Part shown: one piece after another, positions 25,231 to 32,413 of the stretch
Position numbering within the stretch: the first letter of the stretch is position 1
Layout of the letters: each line of letters begins with the position of its first letter
Source: Verrucomicrobiota bacterium
GTDB lineage: Bacteria; Verrucomicrobiota; Verrucomicrobiia; Opitutales; Opitutaceae
Direction of reading: 5' to 3'
Length of the DNA stretch: 32,413 bases
Assembly: GCA_028293565.1 (NCBI GenBank)
Contig: JAQGON010000078.1
Coordinates: 1 to 32,413 of the forward strand
Position numbers and translations under genes: made by a program
The notes under the pieces: generated by a model
What the model was told of the DNA's origin: nothing
The model's input: the letters and a program-made list of their open reading frames with translations, nothing else
The model's database searches: none

Positions 25231-25583
25231 GAATGAGGTCGGAGCCAAGGGGTTCGCGGTGGAGACCGCCGCCGATTCCGATTCAACGCGGACCGGGGTC
25301 CTGCGCGAGCGGAATTGCGTCCGATGTGAACCCTAGGCGTCCGCCGCGGTCTGGTTAAGTGCGGCCGCACCGACCCTCGATCCATCCCTCAGCCAGCCCG
25401 TCCGTCGGAATTTAATTTACGCTGCCGCCCGTTTTAACCACACCTTCGGGTCATGATTTGCGGGAAACATCCGGACGGAAAGAAATCCCGCGCGCGTTCA
25501 TTGCCTTGAAAAACATCCCACCCACCCGCCGGGGTCCGCCTGCGGACCGATTGAGCCTCCCCCGCTGGGCTTCGCTGCGCCGT
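25231..25583. other. Divergent intergenic region with small palindromes
   Basis: No gene is supported here, although the frame of the next gene is open from 25458. Two perfect inverted repeats stand out: GGACC-GG-GGTCC at 25290-25301 and GGTCCGC-CT-GCGGACC at 25533-25548, which share GGTCC. An AT-rich stretch near 25409-25421 is the likeliest promoter zone for one or both flanking genes, but no clear -10/-35 pair could be assigned. Confidence 0.4.
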
Positions 25584-26276
25584 GTGGTCCGTCAGACTGG
25601 CGCGCGCCTGCTGCTGTTCGCGGCGGTGCTTTTGGCCGGGGAAAGGGCGTCCGCCGCGCCGGCGGCGCCGTTTTCGCGCTATCAGGTCGAGGCGGTGTTT
25701 CTGTTTAACTTCGCGCAGTTCGTCGCGTGGCCGGCCCTCTCGTTTCCAGGCCCGGACGCCCCGCTGGTCATCGGCGTGATCGGGCAGGATCCCTTCGGAC
25801 GGCTGCTTGACGAAGTGGTCCGCGGCGAGCGCATGAACGGCCGGACGCTCACGATCCGCCGCTTCGCCCAGGTCCAGGACGTCGACGCCTGTCACATCCT
25901 GTTCGTCGCCCGCTCCGAGGAGGCCCGCCTCGGGGCGATTCTCGAGAGCCTGAAAAACCGCCCCATTCTGACCGTGAGCGACATCCCCGAGTTTGCGAAG
26001 CGGGGGGGCATGATTGAATTCATGCAGGAAAAGGACCGCATCCGTCTCCGGATCGCGCTGCAGCGGGCGCGGTCCGAATCGCTTGAAATCAGCGCGAAGC
26101 TGCTCCGGCCGGCGGAAATCGTGTTCCGGTTCCCGCCGGGGTCCGAATATGCGGGAAATTTCCCTGCGCCGAGGGGCGAAAATTATTTCGTGGCGCGGTT
26201 GCTCGCTCCGGCCCTGGCCGAACTTGTGCGGTTGTCCTTCGAAACCGAAGTGTCCCTCTCCCCCGCCCTGCGGTGA
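25584..26276 (+). CDS. YfiR family protein (DUF4154), periplasmic
   Basis: A protein of about 230 residues with a convincing signal peptide, VVRQTGARLLLFAAVLL followed by AGERASA, cut before APAAPFSRY. The mature domain is DUF4154: YQVEAVFLFNFAQFVAWP, PLVIGVIGQDPFG, CHILFVARSEE, ILTVSDIPEFAKRGGMIEF and RIRLRIALQRARSESLEISAKLL. YfiR of Pseudomonas is a periplasmic inhibitor of the diguanylate cyclase YfiN; no YfiN or YfiB gene is next to this one. After the family domain, about 45 further residues follow (from IVFRFPPGSEYAG), which is longer than usual. The GTG at 25584 is chosen for the signal peptide; TTG at 25506 or 25458 would place up to 42 residues before it. Confidence 0.8.
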   Translation: MVRQTGARLLLFAAVLLAGERASAAPAAPFSRYQVEAVFLFNFAQFVAWPALSFPGPDAPLVIGVIGQDPFGRLLDEVVRGERMNGRTLTIRRFAQVQDVDACHILFVARSEEARLGAILESLKNRPILTVSDIPEFAKRGGMIEFMQEKDRIRLRIALQRARSESLEISAKLLRPAEIVFRFPPGSEYAGNFPAPRGENYFVARLLAPALAELVRLSFETEVSLSPALR

Positions 26277-26286
26277 CGCCGAGACC

Positions 26287-26406
26287 GGCTCGACCTTCGC
26301 GTCCTTCGCGCCCTTTGCGGTAAACAAATCCGCGCGAGCTCGGCCTGCGGGACCGCAGAGCAACTGTTTTTACCGCAAAGGACGCGAAGGACGCGAAGGT
26401 CGAGCC
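26287..26406. repeat. Long inverted repeat (REP/BIME-like) between convergent genes
   Basis: Two 38-bp arms, 26287-26324 and 26369-26406, are inverted copies with one mismatch, around a 44-nt loop. Each arm contains TTTACCGCAAAGG and ACGCGAAGG repeated, ending in TCGAGCC. They fill the gap between the YfiR-like gene and the dnaJ-like gene, which converge, and could act as a two-way terminator. The same core appears twice in the arn operon. Confidence 0.85.
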
Positions 26407-26418
26407 AGTCTGGGGCGC

Positions 26419-27399
26419 TTACGTTGAGCGGGGGTTGAAGCGGGAAGTCTTGGAAAGTTTTTCCCAGAGTTCCCGCTCCTCGGCGGTGATCTCCGCCGGG
26501 ACTTCGATCCGGGTGGTCACATAAAGATCCCCGCGGTCGGGACCCGCGCCTGTGGGAAGTCCCTGGCTGCGCACCCGCAGCTGATGATTGGCGGGAGTTC
26601 CGGCCGGAATCTTCATCTTGACCCGGCCGGTGAGAGTGGGGACCAGAACCTGCGCCCCGAGCACCGCCTCCCACGGGGCCAGTTCGAGCTCGTGATAAAG
26701 ATCCGCGCCCTTCACCTCGAAATCCGGGTGCGCCTCGATCCGCACCCGCAGGTAAAGGTCTCCGGATTCCCCTCCACCGATTCCCGGGCCGCCCTTTCCC
26801 GGAACCCGGATCCGGCGACTTTCCTGTGCCCCGGGCGGGATGCGGACCTTGAAGGTCTCGACGCGCCGCTGGCCGGTGCCCGGGTCGGCGTGCTGGAGGG
26901 ACAGGGAACGGATCGAGCCGTGCATCACCTCGTCGAGCGTGACGAGAATATCGCCCTCGATGTCCGCGCCGCGCATGACGTAACCCGGCTCGCGATCGGC
27001 CCGGCCGCTGCGGTTGGCCTCGCGAAACGCCGCGTCGAAGTCCGGATTCAGCCCGCCGCCGCCGCCGAAAAACTGCTCGAAGAAATCGCTGAAGCCGGTG
27101 CCGCCGAAGTGGAACTCCTGGCCGCGCGCCGCCGGCCCGCGCGGCGAGGTCCGCGGCGGCCCGCCGCCGGATTCCCAGCCCGGCCCGAGCTCGTCGTATT
27201 TCCGGCGCTTCACCGGGTCGCTCAGGACCTCGTGCGCCTCGTTGATCTCCTTGAATTTCGCCTCGGCCGTCTTCTTGTCCTTGGCGACGTCGGGATGATA
27301 TTTCCGCGCGAGCTTCCGGAAGGCCTTCTTGATTTCGTCGTCGTTGGCGGTGCGGGCCACGCCAAGCACCGCATAGTAATCTTTAAACTCAACCGCCAT
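26419..27399 (-). CDS. DnaJ-type (class B, CbpA-like) co-chaperone
   Basis: A 326-residue J-protein. The J domain is at 5-72 with the HPD tripeptide at 35-37 (ARKYHPDVAK), which stimulates DnaK ATPase. A Gly/Phe-rich stretch follows (around 95-120, FHFGGTGFSDFFEQFFGGGGG). There is no CxxCxGxG zinc-binding region, so it is of the CbpA/class B type. The two C-terminal beta domains carry DILVTLDEVMHGSIRSLSL and GDLYLRVRIEAHPDFEVKGADLYHELELAPWEAVLG, and GRVKMKIPAGTPANHQLRVRSQGLP. Its start overlaps grpE by 11 nt. It is the last gene of an operon with an HPF-like gene and grpE; dnaK itself is not in the window. Confidence 0.93.
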   Translation of the reverse strand: MAVEFKDYYAVLGVARTANDDEIKKAFRKLARKYHPDVAKDKKTAEAKFKEINEAHEVLSDPVKRRKYDELGPGWESGGGPPRTSPRGPAARGQEFHFGGTGFSDFFEQFFGGGGGLNPDFDAAFREANRSGRADREPGYVMRGADIEGDILVTLDEVMHGSIRSLSLQHADPGTGQRRVETFKVRIPPGAQESRRIRVPGKGGPGIGGGESGDLYLRVRIEAHPDFEVKGADLYHELELAPWEAVLGAQVLVPTLTGRVKMKIPAGTPANHQLRVRSQGLPTGAGPDRGDLYVTTRIEVPAEITAEERELWEKLSKTSRFNPRST

Positions 27400-27928
27400 T
27401 CGCGTCGGGGTCCGCCAGCTCCAGGTCGTTGACGATCACCTGCGCCGGGCGGATGATTTCATTTCCCCGGCGATAGCCTCTTTGCATGACCTCCACTACC
27501 ACGTGGTCCGGTTCGCCTGCAACAAAACGCGCGCTGATCGCCTCGTGCCGGTGCGGATCAAAGGCCTCGCCGACGTTGTCGTCGGCTTCGACGCCGTGGC
27601 GCTTCAGCAGGGCGGCCAGCTGCTGCTGCGTCAGCTCGATGCCGCCCCGCAGTTGCTCCGGCTTCGTCGAGGGATGGCTCGCCAGCGCCCGCTCGAGATT
27701 GTCCGCGATCGGCAGCAGCTCGCGCAGGAGCGCATCGTTGCGCGCCGCCGTCGTCCGCTCGGCATCGCGGGCGGTGCGTTTCCGGAAGTTTTCGAAGTCC
27801 GCCGCCAGCCGCTGGTAGCGCTCCGCCAGGAGCGCAAGCTCGTCCACGGCCGACGGCATGCCGTCCGCCGTGCGAAGGCCGCCGCCATGATCATGGGGCG
27901 TCCCGGAACTGCGTTCGCGGCGGGTCAT
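27389..27928 (-). CDS. grpE: Nucleotide exchange factor GrpE
   Basis: A 179-residue GrpE, the exchange factor that releases ADP from DnaK. The long N-terminal coiled coil is ERYQRLAADFENFRKRTARDAERT, with the family hallmark D-ENFRKR. The four-helix part includes LLPIADNLERAL, and the beta domain has FDPHRHEAISARFVAGEPDHVVVEVMQRGYRRGNEIIRPAQVIV, matching the conserved Q-GY--ge-vlRPA-V-V pattern. The ATG at 27928 overlaps the upstream stop as ATGA, and the 3' end overlaps the dnaJ-like start by 11 nt, so all three are probably coupled. Confidence 0.93.
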   Translation of the reverse strand: MTRRERSSGTPHDHGGGLRTADGMPSAVDELALLAERYQRLAADFENFRKRTARDAERTTAARNDALLRELLPIADNLERALASHPSTKPEQLRGGIELTQQQLAALLKRHGVEADDNVGEAFDPHRHEAISARFVAGEPDHVVVEVMQRGYRRGNEIIRPAQVIVNDLELADPDANGG

Positions 27929-28299
27929 GCGGGCCCGCCGCCGAGGGCGTTCTTCATCGAATTGAGCTCGCCAAGCAACGCCTTGACCGCCGCATCGTAG
28001 GCGCTGAGCGGATCCTCGGCCGTCTGCTCCACATAAATGATCTGCGCGGCGGCCCGCATGGTCAGCCGCACGGTGCAGGGGGGCTCGTGATCGGGCCCCT
28101 CGATCACCACCCGCAGATGCACGAGACCGGAGGGGAGATGGGTGATGGATTCCACGGGTTTCCCGTCGTTTTCGGTCGTTTCATTTTTCCCTCGGGTCCA
28201 CCGGACCATCGTCAGGGGATTGGCGATGAAGTTCCGCCAAAATCCGAAAGGCGCGATTTCCCGGACCGCCCACGGCCGGTATTTTGGCTTTGCCTTCAT
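27925..28299 (-). CDS. HPF/RaiA-like ribosome-associated protein (divergent)
   Basis: A 124-residue protein whose second half resembles the hibernation-promoting factor fold: LVHLRVVIEGPDHEPPCTVRLTMRAAAQIIYVEQTAEDPLSAYDAAVKALLGEL. The pattern of strand, strand, acidic -ED- and final helix is that of HPF/RaiA, which inactivates ribosomes in stress. The first half (KPKYRPWAVREIAPFGFWRNFIANPLTMVRWTRGK) does not match the usual N-terminus and is specific to this subgroup or to the lineage. The ATG at 28299 is chosen because the upstream frame looks non-coding. It heads an operon with grpE and a dnaJ-like gene, which supports a stress role. A palindrome spans its start codon. Confidence 0.6.
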   Translation of the reverse strand: MKAKPKYRPWAVREIAPFGFWRNFIANPLTMVRWTRGKNETTENDGKPVESITHLPSGLVHLRVVIEGPDHEPPCTVRLTMRAAAQIIYVEQTAEDPLSAYDAAVKALLGELNSMKNALGGGPA

Positions 28300-28313
28300 T
28301 TCACAATGTGAAA
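28299..28313. promoter_or_regulatory. Palindrome over the start of the HPF-like gene
   Basis: TTTCACAATGTGAAA is a perfect inverted repeat (6 bp around AAT) whose edge is the first base of the minus-strand ATG at 28299. It lies in the 164-bp divergent region before the SDR gene. As DNA it could be a repressor site for the stress operon; as RNA the stem is short. Confidence 0.4.
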
Positions 28314-28463
28314 CAGATGTTCCGGCAAATAGAACCCGCGCGTGCTGATCGACCGTCCCTATTTCCTCGGCCCGCTTCCGTCTTTTACCCGACCGGGCGC
28401 TCTCCTTTCGGCCGTGAGGCAGCAGGGCTGGCGCACTCCGAACCCCGCGCCGCGGGCCGCCCA

Positions 28464-29216
28464 ATGACCCCGGATTTCTCACTCGCCGGACATGCGGCTC
28501 TCGTGACGGGCTCGTCGCAGGGGATCGGCCTCGCGATCGCCCGGGGAATTCACGAAGCCGGCGGCCGCGTCGTCCTTCATGGCAAGGCCGGGGCCGCGCC
28601 GGATTTCCCGGTGGCCACGCCCTGCCTCGTCGCGGATCTGCTCGAGGCGGGGGCCGGGGCGCGCCTCGTCGGCGAGGCGTTCCGGATCTTTCCCGCGCTC
28701 GACCTCCTGGTCTGCAACGCCGGAAGTTTTTTTGACCAGCCGTTCCTTGAGATCGCGCGGGAAAACTGGGACCGGACCCTGCAGCTGAACGTCAGCGCCA
28801 ATTATTTTTTGGCCCAGGCCTTCGCCCGGGAACTCGTGGCGCGCCAGCGCCCCGGCGCCATCGTGACGACGTGCTCGACCAACGGGTTCCTGCCCGAGGA
28901 GAATTCGACGGCGTACGACACTTCCAAGGGTGCGCTGGTGATGATGACCCGGACCCTCGCGCAGGCTCTGGCCCCGCACGCGATCCGGGTCAACGGCATC
29001 GCCCCGGGTCTCATCCGCACGCCGCTGAGCGCCGGCGCGATCAGCCCGGATAAGATCGCGCACTACGAACGGAAGATCCTGCAGGGCCGGCTCGGCGAAC
29101 CGGAGGACTGCGCGGGGGCCGTCGTCTTCCTGCTTTCTCCGGCCGCCGCGTATGTGACCGGCCAGATCGTCACCATCGACGGCGGACTCACCGTCGGGCA
29201 AATCGGACGAATGTAA
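28464..29216 (+). CDS. SDR-family oxidoreductase
   Basis: A 250-residue classical short-chain dehydrogenase. The NAD(P) motif is TGSSQGIG (15-22), CNAG follows, and the catalytic set is Ser138 (TTCSTNG), Tyr151 and Lys155 (YDTSKGA). The C-terminal VTGQIVTIDGGLTV is typical. It would oxidise or reduce a hydroxyl/keto group on a small molecule such as a sugar acid; the substrate is unknown. The next gene, an MFS transporter of the sugar-acid-like group, begins 9 nt later, so the two are probably cotranscribed and may handle one substrate. The ATG at 28464 is where homology begins; there is no clear ribosome binding site. Confidence 0.9.
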   Translation: MTPDFSLAGHAALVTGSSQGIGLAIARGIHEAGGRVVLHGKAGAAPDFPVATPCLVADLLEAGAGARLVGEAFRIFPALDLLVCNAGSFFDQPFLEIARENWDRTLQLNVSANYFLAQAFARELVARQRPGAIVTTCSTNGFLPEENSTAYDTSKGALVMMTRTLAQALAPHAIRVNGIAPGLIRTPLSAGAISPDKIAHYERKILQGRLGEPEDCAGAVVFLLSPAAAYVTGQIVTIDGGLTVGQIGRM

Positions 29217-29225
29217 CCCGCCGCC

Positions 29226-30473
29226 ATGCTCCCGGACATCTACCTTCCCCGACGTGCCTGGCTGATCGTCGGACTCCTGTGGGTGGTCGGCTGCCTCAAT
29301 TACCTCGACCGCGTGATGCTGATCACGATGCGTCTGTCGATCAAGGAGGCGATCCCGATGACCGACGCGCAGTTCGGGCTGCTCACAACGGTGTTCCTGC
29401 TGGTGTACTCCGTCCTCTGCCCGCTGGGCGGATTTCTCGCCGACCGCTACAGCTGCAGCCGCATCATCATTTTCTCCCTCTGCGCCTGGTCGGGCATCAC
29501 CTGGCTGACTGCGCACGCGACCACGTTCAGCGAACTGCTGGTTTCACGCGCGCTGATGGGCGTGAGCGAAGCCTGCTATCTCCCGGCGGCGGGCGCGCTG
29601 ATCGCGAACTACCACAAGAACGCGACGCGTTCGCTCGCGAACGGAATCCACCTGAGCGGTGTGATGGTCGGCTCGGGGCTGGGCGGGCTCGGTGGACTCC
29701 TCGCGGAAAAATACAGCTGGAGCTTCGCCTTCCAGCTCTTTGGCGTGATCGGCGTGGTTTACTCGGCGATCCTCATCGCCTTCCTGCGCGACCTGCCGGT
29801 GGAAACCTCGGCGACGCGCGGATCCCCCGCCTCCGCCGGAGCGCCCGAGCCCGCGATCCGGCTGATCGATTCGCTGCGCAGCCTGTTCAGCCGCGGACAT
29901 TTCATTCTCGCGCTGCTTTTCTGGGCGCTGCTCGGGATCACCAGCTGGGCGTTCACGGGCTGGATGCCGACTTATCTCAGCGAACATTTCAACCTGCCGC
30001 AGGGAAAGGCCGGGCTGATCGCCACGGGTTTCATCTACAGCGGCGCGCTGGTGGGCATGGTCGTCAGCGGCGCATGGGCGGACCGCTGGAGCCGCACGCA
30101 TCCCGAAGGCCGCGCCTGGGTCGGATTGATCGGGCTCGCGGTGTGCGTGCCCTGCGTGCTGCTGGTGGCGAACACCAGCATCCAGGGCGTCGCGATGGCG
30201 GGCCTCGTCGTCTACGGACTCACACGCGCGTTTCCCGACGCGAACATGATGCCGATCCTCTTTCAGATCACCGATCACCGGTACCGCGCCACCGCGCTCG
30301 GCCTGCTGAACGGCTGCGGAACCCTCGCCGGCGGAATCACGATCTATGTCGGCGGAGCCCTGCGCGACGCCCACGTCGATATCACCCGCGTTTTTTACGG
30401 CGGCGCCATTGGATTGTCCATTTGCGCGCTCCTGCTGTGGATCATCCGGCCGCGGACGATTCCGGCGAACTGA
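29226..30473 (+). CDS. MFS transporter (anion:cation symporter-like)
   Basis: A 415-residue major facilitator with about twelve hydrophobic segments. The first helix ends with CLNYLDRVMLITM, the D-R pattern typical of the ACS family (hexuronate, glucarate and phthalate transporters). The loop 2-3 motif is GGFLADRYSCSR. A longer central loop (about 190-215) is Ala/Pro-rich, and the second half repeats the pattern with SGAWADRWSRTHPEG. It is probably a proton symporter for an organic acid or sugar acid. It follows the SDR gene by 9 nt and precedes the PSCyt1 gene by 30 nt on the same strand. Confidence 0.88.
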   Translation: MLPDIYLPRRAWLIVGLLWVVGCLNYLDRVMLITMRLSIKEAIPMTDAQFGLLTTVFLLVYSVLCPLGGFLADRYSCSRIIIFSLCAWSGITWLTAHATTFSELLVSRALMGVSEACYLPAAGALIANYHKNATRSLANGIHLSGVMVGSGLGGLGGLLAEKYSWSFAFQLFGVIGVVYSAILIAFLRDLPVETSATRGSPASAGAPEPAIRLIDSLRSLFSRGHFILALLFWALLGITSWAFTGWMPTYLSEHFNLPQGKAGLIATGFIYSGALVGMVVSGAWADRWSRTHPEGRAWVGLIGLAVCVPCVLLVANTSIQGVAMAGLVVYGLTRAFPDANMMPILFQITDHRYRATALGLLNGCGTLAGGITIYVGGALRDAHVDITRVFYGGAIGLSICALLLWIIRPRTIPAN

Positions 30474-30503
30474 TTCCTCTCCCGACCGGTTGACCCTGCT
30501 GTG

Positions 30504-32396
30504 ATGCGAAATCCGAAGACGTCTTCCCGAATCGCCGCCGGCGCAATCCTCACCCTCGCCTGCGCAGGCGCGGTCGTCTTTCAGATCCGTCAGCGGAGGC
30601 TCGCGTCCAATCCCCCTCGGCAGGAAACCATCGCCGGTTCTTTCGCCCCGTCCCAGAAGCTGTCGTTCAACGAGGACATCGAGCCGATCCTCTCGGAGAA
30701 CTGTTATGTGTGCCACGGCCCCGATCCCGGCACGCGCAAGGCGGGGCTGCGGCTCGACCGGCCGGAATTCGCGCTGGCGCCGCACGAGAAGAGCGGGCCG
30801 GCGATCGTGCGTGGAAAACCCGACCAGAGTCCGCTGGTCGAGCGCGTCGAATCGCCCGACCCGAAGCATTTCATGCCGCCGCCCGAGGCCCACAGGACGC
30901 TCAAGCCCGCGCAGGTTGCCCGGCTGCGGCGCTGGGTCCAGGAGGGCGCCGAGTACCAGGAACACTGGTCGTTCATCCCGCCGCTGCGCGCGGCCCCGCC
31001 GGCGACAAAAATTTCCGGCTGGGCGCGCAACGACATCGACCGCTTCGTTCTCGCCCGGCTCGAGCGCGAGGGGCTTTCCCCTTCCCCCGAGGCGGATCGG
31101 CGCACGCTGCTGCGCCGGGTCTCCTACGACCTCACCGGCCTGCCGCCGACGCCGGAGGAAGCCAACGCCTTCGTCCGCGATCCGTCACCTGATGCCTATG
31201 AAAAAGTCGTCGACCGGCTGCTCGCCAGCCCCCGCTACGGAGAGCACCGCGCGCACTACTGGCTCGATGTCGTCCGCTACGCCGACACGCACGGGCTGCA
31301 CATGGACAAGTACCGCAGCGTCTGGCCGTACCGCGACTACGTCATCCGGTCGTTCAACCAGAACAAGCCCTTCGACCAGTTCACCCGCGAGCAGCTGGCG
31401 GGCGACCTCCTTCCTGCCGAGAACGTCGAGCAGCTCGTCGCGACGGCGATGATCCGCTCCGGCATCAGCAATTCCGAAGGCGGCTCCATCGAGGAGGAGC
31501 TCCGGACCACGCTGCAGAAGGAGCGGACCGAGGCGTTCGGCGCGGTTTACCTCGGGATGACCGTCGGCTGCGCGACGTGCCACGATCACAAGTTCGACCC
31601 GACGACGCAGAAGGATTTCTACCGGCTCACGGCGTTTTTCAACAACCTCGCCGAATTTCCCAGCAACAAGATTTCCGCCGAGTGGCCGCCCTTCGTCCGC
31701 GTGCCCCGCGAGGAAAAGCGCCCCGCGTTCGACGCCGTGCTCGCCGAGCGGGCCGCTCTCCAGCGCGAACTCGCGGCCCGCCAGCTTGACGCGCCCGCGC
31801 TTGTCGCCGCCTGGCTCAAGGCCGCGGACTCCCCTCCGCGCCATGTCTCTTCCGCCGCGCTGGAGCTGCGGCTGCGGCTCGACGAAGGCCAGGGGTCGAA
31901 CATCGCGAACTCCGCGCCCGGCGCGGCGGCGCGCGCCGTCACGCTGACGGGCGCCGCGCCCGAATGGGGCGAAAACACCTGGTTCTGGCCGACGTTCCGC
32001 ATGGCACCGACCACCCGCGTCGAACTGCCGGAATGCGGAAACATGGAAGCGCGGCAGGCCTTTTCCGTGGGAACGTGGCTCATGCCGCAATACGAGGACG
32101 GCGCGTCGCTGACGCCACCCTTCGGCACGATTCTCGCGCGCGCCGACTCGACGGCGGACGGGCGCGGCTGGGGACTTTATCTCGACGGCGAGGGAAAACC
32201 CTCCGAACTGGGCCGGCTGTGTTTCCGCCTCGCGGCCAAGTGGCCCGCGAACGCCATCGAGGTGAAGACCGTGAAATCGGCGCTCGCGCGCGCGCGCGGG
32301 AAACACGTCCTGGCCACCAACGACGGGTCCGGCAAGGCCCCCGGCGGGCGCCGGTTCAGCGACGGCGTTCCCCAGGCGGGCTCGGGGACACACTAA
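30504..32396 (+). CDS. PSCyt1/PSCyt2 (DUF1549) domain protein with LamG-like domain, broken at the 3' end
   Basis: A protein typical of Planctomycetes and Verrucomicrobia. After an N-terminal anchor (ILTLACAGAVVFQI) comes the PSCyt1 haem motif CYVCHGP with RKAGLRLD and HFMPPP, as in cytochrome-c-like domains. The PSCyt2/DUF1549 part has NDIDRFVLARLEREGL, SYDLTGLPPTPEE, HYWLDVVRYADTHG and a second CxxCH, CATCHDHKFDP. From about residue 455 a LamG/concanavalin-like domain begins. Full proteins of this family go on to a PSD1/DUF1553 domain and reach about 1000 residues; here a TAA at 32394-32396 ends the frame at 630 residues, 17 nt from the window edge. The last 40 codons look error-laden (see findings). 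The function of the family is unproven; a role in polysaccharide oxidation is often suggested. GTG 30501 is an alternative start. Confidence 0.85.
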   Translation: MRNPKTSSRIAAGAILTLACAGAVVFQIRQRRLASNPPRQETIAGSFAPSQKLSFNEDIEPILSENCYVCHGPDPGTRKAGLRLDRPEFALAPHEKSGPAIVRGKPDQSPLVERVESPDPKHFMPPPEAHRTLKPAQVARLRRWVQEGAEYQEHWSFIPPLRAAPPATKISGWARNDIDRFVLARLEREGLSPSPEADRRTLLRRVSYDLTGLPPTPEEANAFVRDPSPDAYEKVVDRLLASPRYGEHRAHYWLDVVRYADTHGLHMDKYRSVWPYRDYVIRSFNQNKPFDQFTREQLAGDLLPAENVEQLVATAMIRSGISNSEGGSIEEELRTTLQKERTEAFGAVYLGMTVGCATCHDHKFDPTTQKDFYRLTAFFNNLAEFPSNKISAEWPPFVRVPREEKRPAFDAVLAERAALQRELAARQLDAPALVAAWLKAADSPPRHVSSAALELRLRLDEGQGSNIANSAPGAAARAVTLTGAAPEWGENTWFWPTFRMAPTTRVELPECGNMEARQAFSVGTWLMPQYEDGASLTPPFGTILARADSTADGRGWGLYLDGEGKPSELGRLCFRLAAKWPANAIEVKTVKSALARARGKHVLATNDGSGKAPGGRRFSDGVPQAGSGTH

Positions 32397-32413
32397 GCGC
32401 TCGACGGCGACAA

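Noticed and set aside
28300-28482. 61-residue N-terminal extension of the HPF-like protein
   Set aside because: It would overlap the divergent promoter region and the SDR start, and its composition is unlike the rest of the protein.

Overview
The window is about 32.4 kb of high-GC bacterial DNA, densely packed with genes on both strands. It suggests a Gram-negative, probably member of the Verrucomicrobiota near Opitutaceae (inference). The grounds are an LPS-export permease and a lipid A modification operon (outer membrane), a pyrophosphate-type phosphofructokinase, a Planctomycetes/Verrucomicrobia-type PSCyt1/PSCyt2 protein, few Shine-Dalgarno sequences, and REP-like intergenic repeats. No rRNA, tRNA, CRISPR array, prophage or transposase gene was seen.

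Layout. 1-2021 (+): the tail of an unknown gene, a HAD phosphatase coupled to it by an ATGA overlap, and an LptF/LptG permease. 2050-8932 (-): a six-gene operon, arnT-arnB-arnC-arnA(formyltransferase)-arnA(dehydrogenase)-arnD. It covers the dedicated steps from UDP-glucuronate to transfer of 4-amino-4-deoxy-L-arabinose onto lipid A. ArnA is split in two, and no arnE/arnF flippase genes are present. 9048-14228: holA (+), a methyltransferase (-), ppnP (+), purB (+) and a PPi-type phosphofructokinase (+) with a clear terminator. 14315-17809 (-): a PhyH-family dioxygenase, a CstA transporter preceded by a short upstream ORF, and a MarR regulator. The marR gene is divergent from a CLC-type channel/antiporter with CBS domains (17899-19683, +), and a perfect palindrome overlaps the clc -10 box. 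19818-20750 (+): a transglutaminase-like protein. 20740-25230 (-): a four-gene sugar ABC importer in RhaTPQS/LsrACDB order, every junction an ATGA overlap. 25584-26276 (+): a YfiR-like periplasmic protein. 26419-28299 (-): a stress operon of an HPF-like protein, GrpE and a class B J-protein. 28464-32396 (+): an SDR oxidoreductase, an MFS transporter and a PSCyt1/PSCyt2 protein that breaks off close to the window end.

The most notable items are the complete but rearranged arn operon with repeat elements in two of its gaps; the upstream ORF before cstA; the MarR operator placed on the clc promoter with an almost leaderless start; two intergenic 7-bp-periodic repeat arrays; a 38-bp inverted repeat between convergent genes that shares its core with the arn-operon repeats; and probable sequence errors at the right-hand edge. 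None of the genes is of a wholly unknown family, so the novelty is mostly in arrangement and regulation.
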